Below are positions 27,002 to 35,141 of a DNA stretch of 46,859 nucleotides, in pieces. Both the position numbers and the translations under genes were made by a program. Origin of the DNA: Pseudomonas sp. GM21. Its GTDB lineage: Bacteria > Pseudomonadota > Gammaproteobacteria > Pseudomonadales > Pseudomonadaceae. Numbering within the stretch: position 1 is the stretch's first letter; every line of letters begins with the position of its first letter. The notes under the pieces are model-generated. The model searched no databases. It was not told the DNA's origin and saw only the letters and a program-made list of their open reading frames with translations. The stretch covers positions 1 through 46,859 of the forward strand of contig NZ_AKJS01000082.1 in NCBI RefSeq assembly GCF_000282215.1. Direction: 5' to 3'.

Positions 27002-27133
27002 GTAGCAGCTGGCAAAGCCTGCGTTCGGCGGCGAAGCCGTCGTCAAATCCTGCCTACCGGGACAATCTGAAACACCGCGGCGCCTGATTTCACGACGGCT
27101 TCGCCGCCGAACGCAGGCTTCGCCAGCTGCTAC
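27002..27133. repeat. Palindromic intergenic repeat, family C (copy 3)
   Basis: Left arm GTAGCAGCTGGCAAAGCCTG then CGTTCGGCGGCGAAGCCGTC, right arm in inverse order ending GCCAGCTGCTAC, about 45 bp of variable centre. It lies between yceI and the small membrane-protein gene, and its last bases contain that gene's TAG stop (27130-27132). Confidence 0.88.
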
Positions 27134-27459
27134 GGAATCAGACGGCATCCTTGGCGTTCGCCGAGCCACGCCGCGCTGTTGCTGCGGCCCATGCCACTGA
27201 CGGTCACGCGTTTGTGGGTGGCGTCATCGACAAAGCGGCTGGTGGGGAGCCACTGCGTTACATAGCTGTGGCAATACCCGGCATCATTGTTCATCACATA
27301 CCGGCACGAGCAATACTCCTTGGCGGTGTAGGCGCTGATGATGTCGGGGAAGGCCCGCAGCGCCACCCGCTCCAGCCAGCCCCAGCCAAGCAAGGCGATG
27401 AGCAGGATCAACAGCAACGTGCTGAACGGTCGGCGACGAATGAAACCGCGGCGTTTCAT
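27130..27459 (-). CDS. Small cysteine-rich membrane-anchored protein of unknown function
   Basis: The 109-residue protein has a basic start, one membrane helix (STLLLILLIALLGWGWL, about 13-30) and an exported part with clustered cysteines (EYCSCRYVMNNDAGYCHSY, later QGCRLIP). The spacing suggests disulfide bonds in the periplasm. I do not recognise the family. Its ATG overlaps the stop of the serine hydrolase by 4 nt (ATGA), so the two are coupled and may work together. Its stop codon lies in a family C repeat, so the present C-terminus may be set by the repeat. Confidence 0.75.
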   Translation of the reverse strand: MKRRGFIRRRPFSTLLLILLIALLGWGWLERVALRAFPDIISAYTAKEYCSCRYVMNNDAGYCHSYVTQWLPTSRFVDDATHKRVTVSGMGRSNSAAWLGERQGCRLIP

Positions 27460-28550
27460 GGCTGCACCTGTTGCGCAAAAGCCTTGAGCACGAGTTTGAG
27501 CAAATCGTTGTGCTGGTAGCTGCCGTCGCGATCATCGCCATAGCGCACGATCACCAGGTGTTCACTGGGGATCACATACATCGCCTGCCCCCAATGGCCC
27601 AGCGCCGCGAAAGTATCGGCGGGGGCATCGGGCCAGGGTTGTGCCGCCCCTTCCACCGGGCGGTTGAGCCACCAGTGGCCGCCGGGCACGGCTTCGTCCT
27701 GGTGGGCTTGATAGTGGGCAAACGGTTCGCGATTGAAGGCGACCCAGTCCTTGGGCAGCAATTGGCGATCCTGCCAGCGCCCCTCGCGGGCCATCAACAA
27801 ACCGACTCGCGCCAGATCCCGAGCCGTGAGGCAGGCGTAAGAGGAAGCGACGAAGGTGCCCGTGGCATCGCTTTCCCAAACGGCATGACGGATGCCCAAT
27901 GGCTCAAACAACGCGGTCCATGGATAGTCCGGATAACGTGCCGGACCGACGATGTTTTTCAGCGCGGCGGACAGCACATTGCTGTCACCGCTGGAGTACC
28001 GAAAGGCCTGACCGGGTTTGGCGTACTCAGCATGATCGGCGGTAAAAGCGGCCATGTCCTGATGTCCACGGGTGTAGAGCATGGCCACCACCGAGGACTT
28101 TAACGGGGCATATTCGTAGTCTTCCTGCCAGTCCAGGCCCGAGGCCCAGTGCAACAGGTCGGCCAGGGTGACACCGGGGTGTTTTTGCATCGGTGGATAA
28201 AATGTCTGCACCGAATCCTGGCGTTTGAACAGGCCTTCGCCATAGGCCACCCCCATCACCGTGGCCATGAGGCTTTTGCTGATGGACCACGTCAGGTGTG
28301 GCGTGTCGGCGGTGGTCGGTCCGGCGTAGCGTTCGTAGATCAACTGGCCGTCGCGAATCACCAGCAAGGCGTCGGTGCGGATGCCTTTTCGGGTGCTGTC
28401 GTCGCGAGGTGGGAAGGCGTAGGTTTCCAGGGTTTGAAGCGCAGGCCCGGAGCTTGGCGGGCCGATGGACCATTGTTCGGCTGGCCAGTTTTCGGCGTGG
28501 GCCGTGAGGCCGAGCAGTAGCATGACGATCAGGGACAAGCCTTTGAACAT
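27456..28550 (-). CDS. Exported serine hydrolase, beta-lactamase (class C/esterase) family
   Basis: The 364-residue product has a signal peptide (cut after TAHA) and a penicillin-binding/beta-lactamase fold: nucleophile motif S89-I-S-K92, YSSGDSN in the YxN position, and GHWGQ in the KTG-like position near residue 320. These marks suit class C-like esterases, D-aminopeptidases or 6-aminohexanoate-dimer hydrolase relatives rather than a true antibiotic-resistance enzyme. The substrate is unknown. It is the first gene of a coupled pair with the cysteine-rich membrane protein. Confidence 0.87.
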   Translation of the reverse strand: MFKGLSLIVMLLLGLTAHAENWPAEQWSIGPPSSGPALQTLETYAFPPRDDSTRKGIRTDALLVIRDGQLIYERYAGPTTADTPHLTWSISKSLMATVMGVAYGEGLFKRQDSVQTFYPPMQKHPGVTLADLLHWASGLDWQEDYEYAPLKSSVVAMLYTRGHQDMAAFTADHAEYAKPGQAFRYSSGDSNVLSAALKNIVGPARYPDYPWTALFEPLGIRHAVWESDATGTFVASSYACLTARDLARVGLLMAREGRWQDRQLLPKDWVAFNREPFAHYQAHQDEAVPGGHWWLNRPVEGAAQPWPDAPADTFAALGHWGQAMYVIPSEHLVIVRYGDDRDGSYQHNDLLKLVLKAFAQQVQP

Positions 28551-28644
28551 GGCGTGGGCTCGGGAGGATTAACTCGCTGAGCCTAGTTGAGGTTGATGAC
28601 AGTTTTGGAGTTTGTGTTGCCCTTGAGGCCGCCATCGTCGGAAC

Positions 28645-28717
28645 GCCGCCCGGAGCCGGCTCGCTCCCACAGGGGAATGCATTTCAACATGTGGGAGCGA
28701 GCCTGCTCGCGAAGGGG
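28645..28717. repeat. REP pair, family B
   Basis: GCCGGCTCGCTCCCACA (28655-28671) and TGTGGGAGCGAGCCTGCTCG (from 28690) are inverted, with a short centre. It lies between the serine hydrolase start and the end of the acyl-CoA dehydrogenase-like gene. Confidence 0.8.
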
Positions 28718-28721
28718 CCAG

Positions 28722-29600
28722 TCAGATCGCTGCCAACGCTTTGACCAACCGCTTACCCCTGGCCCCCGACGCCAGATCCATCACCATGCGATCGCGCTGC
28801 CACATCGCCGCCCAATCCGGCGGCCCATCGGCCAGCGCCTGATCAATCTCGGCCTTGAGCCCCTCGAACTGGGCAAACAACCCACCCAGCAACACATGCC
28901 CGGCCGGGTTGTTCGGTGCCTGGCGGCTGACTTCCGCGCACCCGGCCAGCAGCGCCAGCAACCGCAGTTGCAAGGCTTGCGGCCAGTCACTGTCCTGGCC
29001 AATGCCATACAGCCACGCCGTCATGGCGCTCAATACGTAAACATCTTCAAGGGTGCGGAACGGTTTGACGTAGGCATCCCAACCGTCCCCCGCCAACAAC
29101 TCGCACAGGGCATTGTCGAGAAACAATCGGCCGTGGCTGATGTCCGGTATCAACGCGATGTCCGGGAGTTTTTCCAGGCGCACGCCCGGTTCATCGGGGT
29201 AGACCACCGCCAGACTCAGGCGCGCCTCTTCGCCGGGCGCTTCACTGCGGGCGGCGATCAACAGCCACTCGGCGGCATCGCCGGCGGTGACGAAATCCTT
29301 GCGCCCGCTCAGGTGCAAATCGGTGAGGCGGGTTTGCATGTCCGCCGGTCGCAGGCTGCGCTGCTCGGTCGCGCACAACGCGCCGAGGCTCAGCGGTGCA
29401 CTCGGCCAGAGCATGCGCAACGCCGCCTGATACCCCACCAGAAACGCCAGCCCCGGCGTGGCCATCAGGCGTGCGCCCGCCACCGCCAACTCGAACGGTG
29501 TCACCGGGCCCAATTGATCCAGCAAGTTCGCGAATCCTTCTGCCAGGTCCGGGTTGGCGGGCAGGCGTTCGCGGCGCTTCAACAGGGTTTGCCAGGGCAT
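28722..29600 (-). CDS. Short acyl-CoA dehydrogenase family protein
   Basis: The 292-residue product shows an acyl-CoA dehydrogenase middle-domain signature (LHLSGRKDFVTAGDAAEWLL, then RLSLAVVYPDEPGVRLEKLP) and a helical second half (VYVLSAMTAWLYGIG, LQLRLLALLAGCAEVSRQ). It is clearly shorter than the roughly 380 residues usual for active members, and I see no clear catalytic glutamate, so it may be a degenerate or specialised form. GAGGAG 6-7 nt upstream fixes the ATG at 29600. It is divergent from the ornithine-lipid genes, which hints at a link to acyl supply, unproven. Confidence 0.75.
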   Translation of the reverse strand: MPWQTLLKRRERLPANPDLAEGFANLLDQLGPVTPFELAVAGARLMATPGLAFLVGYQAALRMLWPSAPLSLGALCATEQRSLRPADMQTRLTDLHLSGRKDFVTAGDAAEWLLIAARSEAPGEEARLSLAVVYPDEPGVRLEKLPDIALIPDISHGRLFLDNALCELLAGDGWDAYVKPFRTLEDVYVLSAMTAWLYGIGQDSDWPQALQLRLLALLAGCAEVSRQAPNNPAGHVLLGGLFAQFEGLKAEIDQALADGPPDWAAMWQRDRMVMDLASGARGKRLVKALAAI

Positions 29601-29617
29601 AAGAGGCTCCTCAAAGG

Positions 29618-29635
29618 CTGTCATATAAGCATCAC
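29618..29635 (+). promoter_or_regulatory. Possible Pho box in the olsB promoter region
   Basis: CTGTCAT, four bases ATAA, then GCATCAC resembles the two-repeat PhoB box (CTGTCAT-N4-CTGTCAC); the first half is perfect, the second matches four of seven. It lies about 120 bp before olsB and 18 bp before the divergent gene. Ornithine lipids are induced by phosphate limitation in Pseudomonas, which makes the match plausible but not secure. Confidence 0.3.
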
Positions 29636-29754
29636 CAAAGCTTAATGGCGATGACACCGGGGCTACATAGCCTGACCTTGCACAAAACGGCTGCATAAAG
29701 AAAGTCGATCCGCTGTAACCCACGTCAGGTGAGCAGCCCGCAAGGAGATTTGCA

Positions 29755-30510
29755 ATGACTCAGATCGCCCGCATCAGCGACACCGGCAACGACCGCCGCC
29801 TGCAAGCCGAACGACTGATCGGCAGCACTGCCTTGCAGGAAGCCCAGGCCTTGCGCTTCAACGTGTTCAGCGGCGAGTTCAACGCCAGGCTCAAAGGCGC
29901 CGAACGGGGTCTGGACATGGATGATTATGATGTTCACTGCGCCCATATCGGTGTGCGTGACTTGAACACCGGCCGTCTGGTGGCGACCACCCGTTTGCTC
30001 GACCATGCGGCGGCCAGCAGCCTGGGCAAGTTCTACAGTGAAGAAGAATTCAGCCTGCACGGCCTAGTGCAACTCAAAGGCCCGATTCTGGAAATTGGCC
30101 GTACCTGTGTCGACCCGGCCTACCGTAACGGCGGTACCATCGCCGTGCTTTGGAGTGAACTGGCCGACGTGTTGAACCAGGGCGGCTACAGCTATTTGAT
30201 GGGGTGCGCGAGCATTCCGATGCAGGACGGCGGCATTCAGGCCCACGCGATCATGCAGCGCCTGCGCGAACGCTACCTGTGCACCGAACACCTGCGCGCC
30301 GAGCCAAAAAAACCGTTGCCGACGCTGGCGATCCCCTCCAACGTCATCGCCGAAATGCCGCCGCTGCTCAAGGCCTACATGCGCCTCGGCGCGAAGATCT
30401 GCGGCGAGCCGTGCTGGGACGAAGACTTCCAGGTGGCCGACGTGTTTATTCTGCTCAAGCGCGACGAACTCTGCCCGCGCTACGCCAAGCACTTCAAGGC
30501 GGCCATGTGA
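29755..30510 (+). CDS. olsB: L-ornithine N(alpha)-acyltransferase
   Basis: OlsB transfers a 3-hydroxyacyl chain from acyl carrier protein to the alpha-amino group of ornithine, giving lyso-ornithine lipid. The 251-residue GNAT-fold protein shows the family blocks [55 protein letters not shown] and [26 protein letters not shown] lies 8 nt before the ATG. The stop TGA shares its last base with the olsA ATG (TGATG), so the pair is coupled. Confidence 0.93.
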   Translation: MTQIARISDTGNDRRLQAERLIGSTALQEAQALRFNVFSGEFNARLKGAERGLDMDDYDVHCAHIGVRDLNTGRLVATTRLLDHAAASSLGKFYSEEEFSLHGLVQLKGPILEIGRTCVDPAYRNGGTIAVLWSELADVLNQGGYSYLMGCASIPMQDGGIQAHAIMQRLRERYLCTEHLRAEPKKPLPTLAIPSNVIAEMPPLLKAYMRLGAKICGEPCWDEDFQVADVFILLKRDELCPRYAKHFKAAM

Positions 30511-31301
30511 TGAGCCGCTTTCGGGTGTACGCGCGGATTGCGCGGGTGCTGGTGGTAGTCTCACTGGGTTTGAGCATGGCCAGCGTGTTCGGGCTGTTCG
30601 AGCGGATGGGCATTGCCCACTCGATGGTCCGCCGCCAGCGCTGGTCGCGATTTTTCATGGCGCGGTTGAGCAATGCCCTGCCTTTCCACGTCTGCGTGCA
30701 TGGCGAGTTGCCCAAGCAACCGATGCTCTGGGTCAGCAATCATGTGTCGTGGACCGACATCCCGCTGCTGGGCATGCTCACGCCGCTGTCGTTTCTGTCC
30801 AAGGCCGAAGTGCGCACCTGGCCGGTGGCGGGCTGGTTGGCGGCCAAGGCCGGCAGTCTGTTTATCCGTCGTGGGTCGGGCGACAGTCAGTTGATCCGCA
30901 AACAAATGACCCGCCACCTGGAACAGGCCCATCCGCTGCTGATGTTCCCGGAAGGCACCACCACCGACGGTCGTTCGTTGCGCACGTTTCATGGGCGCTT
31001 ACTGTCGGCTGCGATCGATTCAGAGGTGCAGTTGCAACCGGTGGCGATTCGTTACCTGCGCGATGGCGAACCTGATTCGCTGGCACCGTTTATTGGTGAC
31101 GATGATCTGCTGTCGCACTTGATGCGCTTGTTTGCCAATGATCGGGGGAATGTGGAGATTCATCTGCTCAAGCCGATTGCTTGCGAAGGCCGCGAGCGTG
31201 CGGCGCTGGCATTCGAAGCACAGCAAGCGGTGCAGACAGCGTTGTTTGGGGCGATTGCGCAGACCCGGAAAACCCCGATGCGTCCCGCAATCGCTGCATA
31301 A
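30510..31301 (+). CDS. olsA: Lyso-ornithine lipid O-acyltransferase (PlsC family)
   Basis: OlsA adds the second acyl chain to lyso-ornithine lipid at the inner membrane, completing phosphorus-free ornithine lipid. The 263-residue product has an N-terminal hydrophobic anchor (VLVVVSLGLSMASVFGLF), the acyltransferase motif NHVSWTD (H78, D83), FIRRGSGD and FPEGTTTDG. On its own it could be a general 1-acylglycerol-3-phosphate acyltransferase; the one-base overlap with olsB supports OlsA. A longer frame opening at 30204 lies inside olsB and is rejected. Confidence 0.92.
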   Translation: MSRFRVYARIARVLVVVSLGLSMASVFGLFERMGIAHSMVRRQRWSRFFMARLSNALPFHVCVHGELPKQPMLWVSNHVSWTDIPLLGMLTPLSFLSKAEVRTWPVAGWLAAKAGSLFIRRGSGDSQLIRKQMTRHLEQAHPLLMFPEGTTTDGRSLRTFHGRLLSAAIDSEVQLQPVAIRYLRDGEPDSLAPFIGDDDLLSHLMRLFANDRGNVEIHLLKPIACEGRERAALAFEAQQAVQTALFGAIAQTRKTPMRPAIAA

Positions 31302-31311
31302 ACAAAAATCC

Positions 31312-31347
31312 CCTGTGGGATCGCCGCACCGCCGCTCCCACATTTGG
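31312..31347. repeat. Degenerate REP-like hairpin, family B
   Basis: CCTGTGGGA (31312-31320) and GCTCCCACA (31336-31344) form a degenerate outer stem around a GCCGCACCGCC core, just after the olsA stop. It may end the olsBA message. Confidence 0.5.
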
Positions 31348-31419
31348 ATCTCATCGCTGGAAATTATTGGCTCGTCCTTGCACCATGGGCGTCTTACGAA
31401 AGCTCCTGGATTGCACCTC

Positions 31420-32049
31420 ATGCCTGACGACATCCACTTCTACGAACCCGCCAACGGCCACGGCCTGCCGCATGACCCGTTCAATGCCATCGTCGGCCCG
31501 CGTCCCATTGGCTGGATTTCCTCTCAGGATGCCAATGGCCGCCTGAACCTGGCGCCGTACAGCTTCTTCAACGCGTTCAATTACATTCCGCCGATCATTG
31601 GTTTTGCAAGCGTCGGGCGCAAAGACAGCCTGAACAACATCGAGCAAACCGGCGAATTTGCCTGGAACCTCGCCACTCGCCCACTGGCCGAGCAGATGAA
31701 CCAGAGCTGTGCGATGGTCGGGCCTGAGGTCAACGAGTTCGAGTTGTCGGGACTGACGCCCGCCCCTTCGAAAATCATCCAGGTGCCACGGGTCGTCGAA
31801 AGCCCGGTGTCCTTTGAGTGCAGGGTCACGCAGATTATTCAATTGCAGCGCGCGGACGGAAATGTGGTGCCGAGCTGGCTGATTCTCGGCGAAGTGGTCG
31901 CCGTGCATATTGCCAAATGGTTGTTGAAGGATGGGGTGTACGACACCGCCGCGGCAGAGCCGATTCTGCGCGGCGGTGGGCCAGCGGACTATTTTCAGCT
32001 GGGGCCGGAGGCGTTGTTCAAGATGTATCGCCCCGGCGCGGTCAGGTAA
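31420..32049 (+). CDS. Flavin reductase-like (split-barrel FMN-binding) protein
   Basis: The 209-residue protein has the flavin-reductase-like domain: PFNAIVGPRPIGWISSQD, GRLNLAPYSFFNAFNYIPPI, KDSLNNIEQTGEFAWNLATR. Such proteins bind FMN in a split barrel and often supply reduced flavin to a monooxygenase, or act as uncharacterised oxidoreductases. The partner is unknown. The ribosome site is weak. It ends exactly where the convergent 76-residue gene ends, with no base between the two stop codons. Confidence 0.85.
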   Translation: MPDDIHFYEPANGHGLPHDPFNAIVGPRPIGWISSQDANGRLNLAPYSFFNAFNYIPPIIGFASVGRKDSLNNIEQTGEFAWNLATRPLAEQMNQSCAMVGPEVNEFELSGLTPAPSKIIQVPRVVESPVSFECRVTQIIQLQRADGNVVPSWLILGEVVAVHIAKWLLKDGVYDTAAAEPILRGGGPADYFQLGPEALFKMYRPGAVR

Positions 32050-32280
32050 TTACCAAAGCAGATCGGTATTTTCCTTGACGTCCTTGAGGCGGGTCAGCTC
32101 TTTGGCGGCGGCTTCATCGGCTTCATGTGCCGTCTTGAAAGTACGGTCTTCAAGGACTTTGTGGAATCGCGGTGCGCCCGCGCCACCCAGGGCTTTGACG
32201 GCAATGGCAGCGTGGTAACCGCCTTCACCCGGTACTACTGCGGAAACGGCTTCGAACTGTTCAAAGGCTTTACGTGCCAT
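32050..32280 (-). CDS. Small conserved-looking protein of unknown function
   Basis: The 76-residue product (starts MARKAFEQFEAVSAVVPGEG, ends VKENTDLLW) is soluble and charged, with a helical second half (TAHEADEAAAKELTRLKDV). I do not recognise the family. Codon pattern and an ATG start support a real gene, and no frame on the opposite strand competes. It is tail-to-tail with the flavin reductase gene. Confidence 0.65.
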   Translation of the reverse strand: MARKAFEQFEAVSAVVPGEGGYHAAIAVKALGGAGAPRFHKVLEDRTFKTAHEADEAAAKELTRLKDVKENTDLLW

Positions 32281-32321
32281 GTCGCGAATCCTGGTTGGTT
32301 GAGAATGGCCTCATTAAACCC

Positions 32322-32675
32322 TCAACCCGCCATTTTGTGTAGCCACGACTGGGTCTGACCCAACGCCTGGGCAGCCGATACCTCCTTGAAGGTATGAAAA
32401 TCCAGGCTGTTGACCACCAGGTCTTGCACCAACTCGGCAAACACTTCCATTGCCGGGGTGCTGAAGTACGCAGTCATGGCCTGCTGGTTCACCCAGAAAC
32501 CGGACACCAACCACAACTCGGGGTCGCATTGCGACTGTTGCAGGGCAAAGCTCAGGCATCCCGGTGCATTGCGCGACGGCTCGATCAGGGCACTCAGGCG
32601 CACACCGAGTTCCATCGAACGCCCGGCGTGGGCACGGACAAAAGCCATATGGCTGACGGGGATCTGCGTAGTCAT
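32322..32675 (-). CDS. Antibiotic biosynthesis monooxygenase (ABM)-fold protein
   Basis: The 117-residue product fits the dimeric ferredoxin-like ABM family: VSHMAFVRAHAGRSMELGVR, RNAPGCLSFALQQSQCDPEL, WLVSGFWVNQQAMTAYF, PAMEVFAELVQDLV. Members oxidise quinone-like or heme substrates or are uncharacterised. GGAGGG 6 nt upstream fixes the ATG at 32675. It is divergent from an AraC regulator, which may control it. Confidence 0.82.
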   Translation of the reverse strand: MTTQIPVSHMAFVRAHAGRSMELGVRLSALIEPSRNAPGCLSFALQQSQCDPELWLVSGFWVNQQAMTAYFSTPAMEVFAELVQDLVVNSLDFHTFKEVSAAQALGQTQSWLHKMAG

Positions 32676-33010
32676 GTTCAACCCTCCCAGGTACTCGAGT
32701 GGCAGCCGTGGGACGGGCTGCGACAGGATCCAAGGTTAAGTGCACAGGCTCCAGCGCGGTTAGTCGATTCCTGCCCGTGTGTTGCACAATCCTGCGCGGC
32801 TTCTCAAAAACCCGGTAACCGCCGGCCAATGCATTCAAGCCAATGAAACTGGGCATTCAAGCAAGTTATCGTTGAACGGCCCCGGCGTAGAGGCACCGTT
32901 AATTCACTCCGTGCAGAATCAGGCAAGGTTCAGGCAGGATGTGTCTACCGCATCATCTTGCACAAACATAAGCTCGGCTCATTACCCACGCCCCACCGAG
33001 GATGCCTTGC
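32676..33010. other. Divergent control region between ABM-like gene and AraC regulator
   Basis: This 335-bp stretch holds no gene I can support. It contains a small hairpin (GCAGCC/GGCTGC, 32702-32721) in the ABM leader and a pair of 10-bp direct repeats at 32831-32862. Promoters for both genes should lie here, but no convincing -35/-10 pair was seen by eye. Confidence 0.6.
32831..32862. promoter_or_regulatory. Direct repeats spaced by two DNA turns, candidate AraC-family operator
   Basis: GCATTCAAGC occurs at 32831-32840 and 32853-32862 in the same direction, 22 bp start to start. AraC/XylS regulators commonly bind such half-sites on one face of the DNA. The neighbouring AraC protein is the obvious candidate. 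Confidence 0.5.
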
Positions 33011-33940
33011 ATGTCGTCGCTCGATCATTTTCAAGCCCCGCTGGACGCCGACATGGAGAAACAGCGCGCAGAACTGGCCGCGATCATCCGCCGCAATACG
33101 CAGGAGGATGGCAATTATGCGACGGCCGTCGGTTCGCTCTTCATGTCACGCCATAGCCAGTCCCATGAATTTGCCCCGGTGCTCGCCCAACCGGCGCTGT
33201 GCATCATGGCGCAGGGGCGCAAAGAGGTCCGGCTGGCCGATGAGCATTTCAACTACGATCCGCTGAATTACCTGGTGGTGTCGGTCTCGATGCCGCTGAG
33301 CGGGCGGGTGGTGGATGTCTCGCCCGAAGCGCCGATCCTTGCGGTGCGCCTGGACATCGACCCGGCGGAAATCAGCGCACTGATTGCCGACGCCGGCCCC
33401 TTGGGCGTACCCACCCGCCCCACCGGTCGTGGCCTGTACGTCGAACGGATTGACACGGCGATGCTCGATGCGGTGTTGCGTCTGGCGCGGTTGCTGGACA
33501 CCCCGAAAGACATCGCCATGCTCGCGCCGCTGATTCGTCGGGAGATTCTTTATCGGTTATTGCGCAGCCCACAGGGGCATCGTCTGTATGAAATTGCGAT
33601 TGCCAACAGCCAGAGCCATCGCATCAGTCAGGCGATCAAGTGGCTCAACGGCAACTACGAGCAGCCGTTGCGTATCGATGATTTGGCGAAGGAAGTGAAC
33701 CTGAGCGTGTCGACCTTGCATCACCGGTTCAAGGCGATGACGGCGATGAGTCCGTTGCAGTATCAGAAGCAACTGCGGTTGCAGGAAGCGCGGCGGTTGA
33801 TGCTGGCCGAAGGATTGGAGGCTTCGGCGGCGGGGTATCGGGTGGGGTATGAAAGCCCTTCGCAATTCAGCCGGGAGTACAGCAGGTTGTTCGGGGCTCC
33901 GCCGTTGCGGGATTTGGCGCGGTTGCGGTTGTCGGTCTGA
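33011..33940 (+). CDS. AraC family transcriptional regulator
   Basis: The 309-residue protein has an AraC_N-type effector domain (AQPALCIMAQGRKEVRLADE, YDPLNYLVVSVSMPLSGRVV, LAVRLDIDP) over residues 30-190 and two helix-turn-helix motifs at the C-terminus (LRIDDLAKEVNLSVSTLHHR, SAAGYRVGYESPSQFSREYS). Its ligand is unknown. GAGGA lies 8 nt before the ATG at 33011; an ATG at 33002 overlaps that site and is less likely. It probably regulates the divergent ABM-like gene and itself. Confidence 0.88.
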   Translation: MSSLDHFQAPLDADMEKQRAELAAIIRRNTQEDGNYATAVGSLFMSRHSQSHEFAPVLAQPALCIMAQGRKEVRLADEHFNYDPLNYLVVSVSMPLSGRVVDVSPEAPILAVRLDIDPAEISALIADAGPLGVPTRPTGRGLYVERIDTAMLDAVLRLARLLDTPKDIAMLAPLIRREILYRLLRSPQGHRLYEIAIANSQSHRISQAIKWLNGNYEQPLRIDDLAKEVNLSVSTLHHRFKAMTAMSPLQYQKQLRLQEARRLMLAEGLEASAAGYRVGYESPSQFSREYSRLFGAPPLRDLARLRLSV

Positions 33941-33968
33941 TCCTATTTTTGTGCTGGTTTTGCCGGCC

Positions 33969-34059
33969 TCATCGCGAGCAGGCTCGCTCCCACTTTGGAT
34001 CTTTGGTGTACACAAGTTCTGTGTTCACAGGAGATCGAGCGAGCCTGCTCGCGATGGGG
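33969..34059. repeat. REP pair, family B
   Basis: CATCGCGAGCAGGCTCGCTC (33969-33988) and its inverse CGAGCCTGCTCGCGATG (34040-34056) flank a variable centre between the convergent AraC and ABC ATPase genes. The right outer arm has lost the GTGGGAGC block (GAGATCGAGC instead). Confidence 0.82.
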
Positions 34060-34067
34060 CCAGTCAG

Positions 34068-35123
34068 TCAGGCACCGAGTACGCGGCAAGCCTCAGCCGG
34101 CAACGTCACTGACACCGGGTTGCCGATGTTCAACCCAAAGCCCTGACACGGCGTGCTCAGTGCGGTAAACGTCACCCCGGAACACTCCACGGTGGTTTCA
34201 ATCGTCGCGCCGATATCACGCACGAACGTCACCTTGCCCAGCAAGCGATTCCCCGCCGTCGCCTGTGGGTGCGACAGTTGCAGGTCTTCCGGACGAATCA
34301 GCATCTTCACTTTTTCGCCAACCACGATGCTGCTGCAAATTGGCACTTGCAGTGCATCGCCACCGGGCAAACCGACTTTGCCATTGCCCAACGCCGTAGC
34401 CGGGAAGATGTTGCCCGAGCCGATGAAGTCCGCGACGAATTCGTTGGCCGGGTGCCGGTAGATTTCAATCGGTGTGCCGACTTGTTGCACGCGGTGTTCG
34501 CCCAACACCACGACGATATCGGCCATGGTCATGGCCTCACGCTGGTCGTGGGTCACCATGATCGTGGTGATGTTCAGGCGTTGTTGCAGCTGGCGGATTT
34601 CCACTTGCATCGACTCGCGCAGCTTGGCGTCCAGCGCCGACAGCGGCTCATCCAGCAGGAGAATTTTCGGCCGCGAAGCAATCGCCCGGGCAATCGCTAC
34701 ACGCTGACGTTGACCGCCAGAGAGTTTTGCCACCGGGCGATCAATCATTTCCTGCAGCTGAATCAGCTCCAGCAACTCTACCACCCGCGCCTGTTGATCA
34801 GCCTTGCTGACGCCACGCAGTTTCAGCGGATAGGCGATGTTCTCCCCCACCGTCATGTGCGGGAACAGTGCCAGCGATTGAAACACCATGCCGAAATTAC
34901 GCTGATGCGCCGGGGTGTGGCCGATGTCTTCACCGTCCAGGCGAATCTCGCCACCGGTCAGTGTTTCGAGACCTGCGATCATCCGCAGCAAGGTGGTTTT
35001 GCCGCAGCCCGACGGGCCGAGGAAACACACCAGTTTGCCTTCCGGCAAATGCAGGTTTACATCCTTTACCGCGCAGGCCGAGCCGTAATGTTTCTCGACG
35101 TTTTCCAGAATCAGACCAGACAT
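34068..35123 (-). CDS. ABC transporter ATP-binding protein, spermidine/putrescine type
   Basis: The 351-residue ATPase drives import with the two permeases encoded just upstream. It has Walker A GPSGCGKTT, Q-loop FGMVFQSLALFPHMTV, signature LSGGQRQRVAIARA, Walker B ILLLDEPLSALD, H-loop VTHDQREAM, and a C-terminal TOBE regulatory domain (about 245-351). GAGGTG 7 nt upstream fixes the ATG at 35123, against a GTG at 35132. It is the last gene of the cluster, 18 nt after the second permease. The family covers polyamine, iron and 2-aminoethylphosphonate importers, so the substrate comes from context only. Confidence 0.9.
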   Translation of the reverse strand: MSGLILENVEKHYGSACAVKDVNLHLPEGKLVCFLGPSGCGKTTLLRMIAGLETLTGGEIRLDGEDIGHTPAHQRNFGMVFQSLALFPHMTVGENIAYPLKLRGVSKADQQARVVELLELIQLQEMIDRPVAKLSGGQRQRVAIARAIASRPKILLLDEPLSALDAKLRESMQVEIRQLQQRLNITTIMVTHDQREAMTMADIVVVLGEHRVQQVGTPIEIYRHPANEFVADFIGSGNIFPATALGNGKVGLPGGDALQVPICSSIVVGEKVKMLIRPEDLQLSHPQATAGNRLLGKVTFVRDIGATIETTVECSGVTFTALSTPCQGFGLNIGNPVSVTLPAEACRVLGA

Positions 35124-35141
35124 ATGAATCACCTCAAGAAA

